DNA of 64,000 nt from the NCBI GenBank assembly GCA_963966185.1, contig CAWZYM010000290.1:1-64000 (forward strand), written 5' to 3'. This document shows, piece after piece, positions 59,401-64,000 of this stretch. Below the pieces are notes generated by a model, which ran no database searches, was not told the DNA's origin, and saw only the letters and a program-made list of their open reading frames with translations. Position 1 is the first letter of the stretch, and the number at the start of each line of letters is the position of its first letter. This stretch comes from Rhabditoides inermis (taxonomy: Eukaryota; Nematoda; Chromadorea; Rhabditida; Rhabditidae). Made by a program: the position numbers and the translations under genes.

Positions 59401-62170
59401 GAGAGAGGGAGAGAGAGAGAAACAGAGATTGTATGGTGGTTATGTGTGTTTGTGTGTGTTCGACAATGATAAATGTAGTGTTTATGCTACTCCTTTGTTT
59501 TGTTTGTTAGACAAGTGGGGCTATAAGGTGGATAACTGCGACAGCTGTGTTCTATCAAATTATCGCCGCCTCTCTCCCTCTCCCTCTCCCTCTTATTACG
59601 GTATCAGAGACGCGGAGAGAATATTAGAAGAAAGAGAGAAAGCCAGATCTGCGTTGCGTTTCTTCCATCCGCGTGCGGCTGTTAGACGCATAGCCAAGAG
59701 CTAACTCGCTGGTTCTGACTATAGTTTCGTTTTAAAATCATCACCTTGCTTCATTATGATCAATTGGGTTCAATCGCTCCCTGCTGAAGTCCTCTCCAAT
59801 TCTATAGGAATGGGCGGGGCTTATTTTTTAAACACTAAAAAATATCATACACTATGCGTGATTTACTATAGTAGGCCCGCAAATGAATTCCACTTATTTC
59901 ACGAGAGACATTAGGGTGGTTAGACAAAGATCAAAACCCACTGGATTATGTTTTCAATTTGACAAAACTTTGCACGAGTAACTTTGCACGAGTTAGATCG
60001 AATCCGCGGACCGCTGCTTGCTAAGCGAGAGCGTTACCACTACGCATCGTGGTCATATGAGAGACAATTCAAAACAGAGATAAGAACGCCAATACAAATC
60101 TGAAGTGCATTTCGTTCAGTATACTGTATGATAATAACTGTCCGCGATGATGTTTTCACCGAAATATCCTGAGCTATGTAAGTGCGAGCCTAACATAACA
60201 GAGCAAATTCTTCCTCGGCATTTCGGAGTTTCGTGGCCTTTTCTCGTAATTCAACAGACGGAAAAAAATTTCTTCAAAATTTAAGAAAAGGACAACCATT
60301 CTCTTTTGAAAAAGTACAGGAGTAAAGAGGAGTGGTTTGTTTTGATCTAATTCAACAAAAGCACATGCATAAAATCTCTTCGTAGGTGACTGAAATTTCA
60401 AAACAAACCTGCTCTTTCTAATCGATGCAAAGCAAACATAATGCACTATATTAATTTATTTTGTTGCAAGTTACTTTGGTATTGAAAGTACCCTGAAATC
60501 AACTGGCAACTGACAAGAAAGATATCAAACATGTATAACACACTGTCTCTGTAAGAATCGAACACTTTTCGGGCATGTGGTTACTAGGAGCTATGTCAGC
60601 GCACATTAAGGTTATCGAAGGTCCTCTACAAGATGCAAATAGTCGTTTTTGTCAAATATGCAAATTTGGCCCATTAAGGGACCACTACCTCAAATCGGTC
60701 AGTTTTTGTCAAAACACTTCAAATAAGGACTCGTTCGATTTCTTATCCGATTTTAAGAACTTTTTCATATACTGAACTTTTTGAAAACATTTGATTTGAA
60801 AAAGTTATGACCAAAAAAATGAAAAATTTGCATATTTTCCATTTTTATGAGTATGTTCCGGTCCGAAAAAACAAAAATGAATTACACCACTAAATGAATT
60901 ACCCGAAAGAGCGTTTCATGTTTAGTTTGCATGATTTTTAACACAAAAATCGATTGGACCGTCTTTCGCCATCCAAACGATTGAAAGTGGTCCAGGCAGC
61001 AGAAATGGGGCTGTGTGAACGTTTTCATGTTATATCAATCCGAAAAAAACAAAAACTAAATACACCATCAGAATCTACGTGTTTTGTTTTGTAAATGAGC
61101 ACGTTTTCACGAAAATCGATTGCACTGTCTTTCACAATCCGCACAGTTGAAAGTAGTCAAAAAGGATTGATTAACGTCGTTAATAAGTTACAGTTGAATT
61201 CATTTCTCAAGAAAACACGAGAATCTACGCGTTCCCTATAAAGGACAAAACGCGTAGATTCTGATACTACAATCTGTTCTAGTTAATTCAGATTGATACA
61301 ACAGGTAAACTGAACAGAACTGTGTGCATTGGTTACAGATCATTTTCAACTGTCCGGATTGTGAAAGACAGTGCAATCGATTTTCGTGAAAACGTGCTCA
61401 TTTACAAAACAGAACACGTAGATTCTGATGGTGTATTTAGTTTTTGTTTTTTCGGATTGATATAACATGAAAACGTTCACACAGCCCCATTTCTGCTGCC
61501 TGGACCACTTTCAATCGTTTGGATGGCGAAAGACGGTCCAATCGATTTTTGTGTTAAAAATCATGCAAACTAAACATAAAACGCTTTTTTTAACGGTGTA
61601 ATTCATTTTTGTTTTTTCGGACCGGAACATACTCATAAAAAATGAAAATATGCAAATTTTTCATTTTTTTGGTCATAACTTTTTCAAATCAATTTTTTTC
61701 GAAAAGTTCAGTATATGAAAAAAATCTTAAAATCGGATAAAGAATCGAACGAGTCCTTATTTGAAGTGTTTTGACAAAAACTGACCGATTTGAGGTAGTG
61801 GTCCCTTAATGGGCCAAATTTGAATATTTGACAAAAACGACTGTTTGCATCTTGTAGAGGACCTTCGATAACACCAATGTGCGCTGACATAGCTCCTAGT
61901 AACCACCTCGTCCGATTCTTACAGAGACAGTGTGATAAATGCATGCGTATGAATGCACTGGATAAAACATCTTTTGAAAGAGCAGGTTTGTTTTGAAATT
62001 TCAGTCACCTACGAAGAGATTTTATGCATGTGCTTTTGTTGAATTAGATCAAAACAAACCACTCCTCTTTACTCCTGTACTTTTTCAAAAGAGAATCGTG
62101 GTACTGTTGTTGTTTTAGGGCGCGAACGTGACGTCGTACCCGAGCATGGAGCAGAGGATGAGGGACGCGG
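56471..62170 (+). CDS. djr-1.1: DJ-1/PARK7 family protein, 3' truncated (exons 1-5)
   Basis: Oxidative-stress protein of the DJ-1/PfpI fold, reported as a glutathione-independent glyoxalase. Exons: 56471-56566, 56667-56756, 56937-56999, 57079-57183 and, after a 4.9 kb intron, 62119-62170. They encode 135 of the usual ~187 residues. The start AGKTALIILAHGAEEMEA carries conserved Glu18; the nucleophile elbow AAICAAPIAL places the reactive cysteine at 105 (human Cys106). LPGGQPGSNTLAE is the conserved second loop. At the position of human His126 the sequence reads TSYPS, so His is replaced by Tyr125. The ATG follows CCACAG plus two bases, 330 bp after mrpl-41, so it is the likely third operon gene. 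The last exons are missing: a duplicated copy of misc-1 begins at 62,256. Confidence 0.85.
57243..57296. repeat. Pair of GC-rich hairpins
   Basis: GCGGCGCGCAGCGCCGC-type and TGGCGCGCGCAGCGCGCCA inverted repeats lie about 35 bp apart in otherwise AT-rich intron. They resemble the GC hairpin that heads repeat R at 48,823 and 51,181. Confidence 0.6.
58144..58760 (+). pseudogene. copb-1-like: Coatomer subunit beta, N-terminal fragment, broken
   Basis: Three exon-like blocks match the N terminus of beta-COP, the COPI coat subunit of Golgi vesicles: 58,144-58,220 (MATTRELPCYNLNHVP, with a trans-splice-like CTCATCTCAG before the ATG), 58,397-58,548 (DALEKLIYTVLNC then VIRFCLPSNDRIFKKLL and CEIVLK) and 58,717-58,750 (TNAQGKLLHE). 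The segment between the first two blocks that normally reads like QLKKDLE is missing, and the two blocks do not join in frame with any GT-AG pair I can find. After LLHE the similarity stops, although the real protein continues for about 900 residues. It therefore looks like a truncated duplicate lodged in the djr-1.1 intron. Confidence 0.7.
58271..58351 (+). repeat. Tandem 20 bp repeat, four copies
   Basis: Unit AAATTGTAATGCACGAACAG and its CCGATTGTAATGCACGAA variant are repeated four times within the intron of the coatomer-beta fragment. Each copy ends in CAG or CCG, so it creates a ladder of acceptor-like sites. Confidence 0.9.
58751..59252 (+). CDS. Unidentified exons following the coatomer-beta fragment
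   Basis: Several short open blocks have plausible splice borders: up to 58,848 (RSPVIVQLPKAAAGLRKAKP then RAAPAATGGDM), 58,891-58,959 (EKDEYVCPKAEVESAGPSLS), about 59,083-59,139 (KVGKRSFIVRAATG) and 59,220-59,252 (GDVWLNATMKV, then stop). The first is basic and Ala/Pro rich. No family is recognised, and I cannot show that the blocks form one transcript. They may be the tail of a chimeric gene made when the coatomer-beta fragment landed here. Confidence 0.3.
59329..59704 (+). CDS. Unidentified two-exon gene tail
   Basis: Two blocks join in frame through a GTATGG...TTGTTAG intron: 59,329-59,430 (CSCATGYGEISTVRICATD, then an Arg/Glu run) and 59,511-59,704 (YKWGYKVDNCDSCVLSNYRR, a Ser-Pro repeat, then YYGIRDAERILEEREKARSA and a basic tail ending RRIAKS before TAA). 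The acidic/basic RE run comes from a GAGA-rich tract. I do not recognise the family. It lies within the djr-1.1 intron on the same strand, so it is either nested or a relic. Confidence 0.35.
59705..60297. other. Gene-free AT-rich stretch
   Basis: Apart from a tRNA-like remnant on the minus strand (about 59,985-60,054) and a 14 bp tandem duplication (CTTTGCACGAGTAA/TT at 59,968-59,995), nothing recognisable is present. Open frames here are short and without codon character. Confidence 0.6.
59985..60054 (-). pseudogene. tRNA-like remnant (Ala-AGC-like)
   Basis: On the minus strand an A-box-like TGCGTAGTGGTAACGC (60,031-60,046), a CTCGCTTAGCAAGC stretch matching the anticodon region of tRNA-Ala(AGC), and a B-box-like GGATTCGATC (59,996-60,005) occur in order. 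The acceptor and T stems do not pair properly, so it is a decayed tRNA or the head of a tRNA-derived element. Confidence 0.5.
60298..62096. mobile_element. Fold-back element with long imperfect inverted arms
   Basis: The 1.8 kb segment begins ATTCTCTTTTGAAAAAGTAC and ends with its reverse complement. Arms of about 0.9 kb meet near 61,235, where ACGCGTAGATTC and its complement flank a 15 bp loop. Matching landmarks are TGGTTACTAGGAGCTATGTC (60,579 and 61,903 reversed) and the GTTTGTTTTGATC block (60,338 and 62,055 reversed). The left arm has about 75 bp extra around 60,450-60,530. There is no transposase and no clear target duplication. It sits just upstream of djr-1.1 exon 5. Confidence 0.8.
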
Positions 62171-62255
62171 GTGGGTGGAAAGGGGAGAGAGAACGTGAGG
62201 AGATGTAGAGAAGAGGAGGGAGGAGGAGCGCGGGAAAGACTATGAAGAGATTGAC

Positions 62256-63181
62256 ACACGGGTGTGACGGACGCTCTCGCACGCATTGTCCGGGAGGAGG
62301 GCGTGGCCGCGCTGTGGAGGATGAGTTACTATTATTGATTAATTGGTTAACAATCACAGTTATCTACCATTATGTCCCCCCGACTTCAACTTGTGTAAAC
62401 ATATTCATAACTTGCAGGGCTGTCTTCCCACGGTCACCCGGGCGATGGTTGTGAACGCGGCGCAGCTGGCCACGTACTCGCAGGCCAAGCAGGCACTCCT
62501 CGACAACCAGGTCGTCAAGGTAAGAGGGGATTGTGTGCTTGACCCAAAAACATTTCATTACACATTACTTTTAATTAACGCTGTCTACTGTAAACTGTGT
62601 GTGCTACGTACTATTCACGTATTCACGATGTCTAACATTGTTCTACGTCTACATGTTCTTGCCGATACGCACATTCATCTTCATAATATTTTTCGAAACT
62701 GAACTCACTGTTTACATCATAATGTTGATACATATCATTCACTCGGTTTTTTCCAGGACGGCATTGTCTGTCATCTCATGGCTTCGATGATGAGCGGCCT
62801 GGCCACCACTATCGTCTCCATGCCCGTCGACATATCCAAGACGAGGTACGGTAGGGTACTGTAGATCGACCCTGTATCCTTGTGTTGACATGTTTCTGTT
62901 TCAGGATTCAGTCGATGCGTATCGTTGACGGTGTGCCCGAGTACCGCAACGCGTTTGACGTGTGGGCCAAGGTTATTGATTTTAATTGAACGATTGATTA
63001 ATGTGGACAATTGACGATTCAGATCATCCGCAACGAGGGAGTGTTTGCGCTGTGGAAGGGCTTCACCCCCTATTACATGCGCCTCGGACCCCACACTGTA
63101 CTCACCTTCATCATCCTCGAGCAGATGAACAACGCCTACTGCAAGTACGTGCTCGGAAAGACGGTCAAGGCGGGGCTCTGA
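62256..63181 (+). pseudogene. misc-1: misc-1 second copy, 5' truncated
   Basis: Exons 7 (partial, from 62,256), 8 (62418-62519), 9 (62757-62845), 10 (62905-62971) and 11 (63023-63181) of the oxoglutarate/malate carrier, identical where compared to the first copy. Exons 1-6 and the promoter are missing because the duplication starts inside exon 7. The first two carrier repeats are therefore lost, and only the third signature (PVDISKTR) and the C terminus remain. It cannot encode a working carrier. Confidence 0.9.
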
Positions 63182-63476
63182 GGGGCGGAGCTTATGCGGG
63201 AATGCGTGACTTACAGGTATTTCAGGAATGAGTGTGATGTAGGATATCGAATTGTTGTGAATAGTGTGATTGTGATTATATGGTTCGGGTTGTACTTGCT
63301 ATGGGATATGCCGGTGTCCAAGACAGGTTTAGAATATCACTTGACTAATAAAGAGTTTTATCGTGATTTGATTGATTGTTGTGCATGATTGTTCAATCGG
63401 TTGTGGAAACCATGTCCGGAAGGACTATCTTGAGACTATATATTGATTCTATTCGTGACCTTACACCATCTTCCAG

Positions 63477-64000
63477 ATGACGTCACTGGCGGTGACGGTG
63501 TCGCAGCGCGGAGTGCGCTCTCTCAACTCTCACAACTTCCGCGCGCCCTGGCCCTTTGTCAAAAAGGGTACGGTTTTTTGAATGTTCGGATATTGTAACT
63601 TAATCTGGTTCACTGTAATCATTTAGGTGCGACGGGACAGCGCAAGATTGGTCCGATGGTGTACGAGAAGCAGCGTTGGCCGGGTCCGAACCGCGAGTTT
63701 CCCGAGTTGTCGCCCAAGTGGCACAAGGAGAACCCCGCCAGTCTACAGCAGTCAGTGTTGAATTATTGATTGATTTGGTAATATGTGATTGATCGATTGA
63801 GTTTACGGCAGTTCCAGTTTGTGCAAATAACATTTATTATATTGGAGTGCCTTTAAATTATCTGGCTTCACGCTCTTTTAGAGCTAATTGAGGTACAAAA
63901 TGTTATCTCGTTGTCGTTGTGTGGAATTGTTGCTGCTCATTTGGTGCAGCTAGGTATTCACAGTCACAGTATTGTGATTACAAAGTCAAATTTTCATCTC
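63477..64000 (+). CDS. mrpl-41: mrpl-41 second copy, cut by window end
   Basis: The copy of the mL41 gene starts with the same ATG after CATCTTCCAG. Exon 1 is 63477-63567 and exon 2 is 63627-63750; exon 3 would begin at 64,049, outside the window. The sequence agrees with the first copy, so this copy could be functional if the duplication is real. Its upstream partner is the truncated misc-1 copy, so its expression would depend on a new promoter. Confidence 0.85.

Larger units (their letters stand above)
57184..62118 (+). other. Oversized djr-1.1 intron 4 with nested sequences
   Basis: This 4,935 bp gap between djr-1.1 exons 4 and 5 is more than ten times longer than the other introns here. 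It has good borders (AAG|GTACGG and TTGTTTTAG|GGC). Inside are two GC hairpins (57,241-57,296), an ACG microsatellite (57,460), a tandem 20 bp repeat, a broken coatomer-beta fragment, unidentified exons, a tRNA-like remnant and a fold-back element. The stretch 57,300-58,140 shows nothing else I recognise. Confidence 0.7.
62256..64000 (+). repeat. Second copy of a 9,428 bp segment (starts at 52,828 equivalent)
   Basis: From 62,256 the sequence is a copy of 52,828 onward at a constant offset of 9,428 bp and stays so to the window end (54,572 equivalent). Exons, introns and intergenic DNA that I compared are identical. The bases before the junction (ATTGAC versus CAACT) differ, so the breakpoint is at 62,255/62,256. 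The unit would be 52,828-62,255 in tandem, the right copy running beyond the window. Confidence 0.93.

Noticed and set aside
1..64000. Telomeric repeats (TTAGGC)n near the satellite
   Set aside because: Only isolated single hexamers by chance; no tandem run is visible.

Overview
This is a eukaryotic window, almost certainly from a free-living nematode of the rhabditid/diplogastrid type. The evidence is intron-rich genes with mostly 40-400 bp introns, splice-acceptor-like sequence directly before start codons (trans-splicing sites), closely spaced same-strand genes that look like an operon, and a gene order (misc-1, mrpl-41, djr-1.1) that I recall as neighbours on C. elegans cosmid B0432. The exact species cannot be told from the sequence.

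Roughly 43 kb, about two thirds of the window (1-48,822), is one satellite family with a 161 bp monomer, about 265 copies. The first 3.6 kb runs in the opposite orientation to the rest. The array holds several nested higher-order repeats (units of 323, 483, 644, 1,456, 1,615, about 1,770 and 1,931 bp) and a near-perfect 1 kb-arm inverted duplication. Three insertions interrupt it. One is a 2.17 kb fold-back DNA element with TA target duplication (33,217-35,383). One is a 1.68 kb island with a 10 bp target duplication, an LTR-like segment and a tRNA-like sequence (37,536-39,214). The third is a 5'-truncated non-LTR retrotransposon with an intact reverse transcriptase frame (45,693-47,706).

From 48,823 to 52,006 lies a gene-poor border zone: a GC-hairpin-headed 162 bp direct repeat at both ends of a 2.36 kb stretch, CT-rich microsatellites and a small TTAA-flanked MITE.

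From 52,007 there is a co-oriented gene cluster: the mitochondrial oxoglutarate/malate carrier (misc-1, 11 exons, 308 aa, with one apparent AT-AG intron), mitochondrial ribosomal protein L41 (mrpl-41, 6 exons, 191 aa) and a DJ-1/PARK7 homologue (djr-1.1, exons 1-5 only). All three products act in or around mitochondria, fitting a co-expressed operon. The djr-1.1 gene has a 4.9 kb fourth intron that holds a broken N-terminal fragment of coatomer beta, some unidentified exons, a tRNA-like remnant and a 1.8 kb fold-back element.

At 62,256 the sequence jumps back to a copy of 52,828 onward (offset 9,428 bp, no difference in the stretches compared) and continues to the window end. This gives a second, 5'-truncated misc-1 and a second mrpl-41, and cuts djr-1.1. 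It is either a very young 9.4 kb tandem duplication or an assembly artefact.
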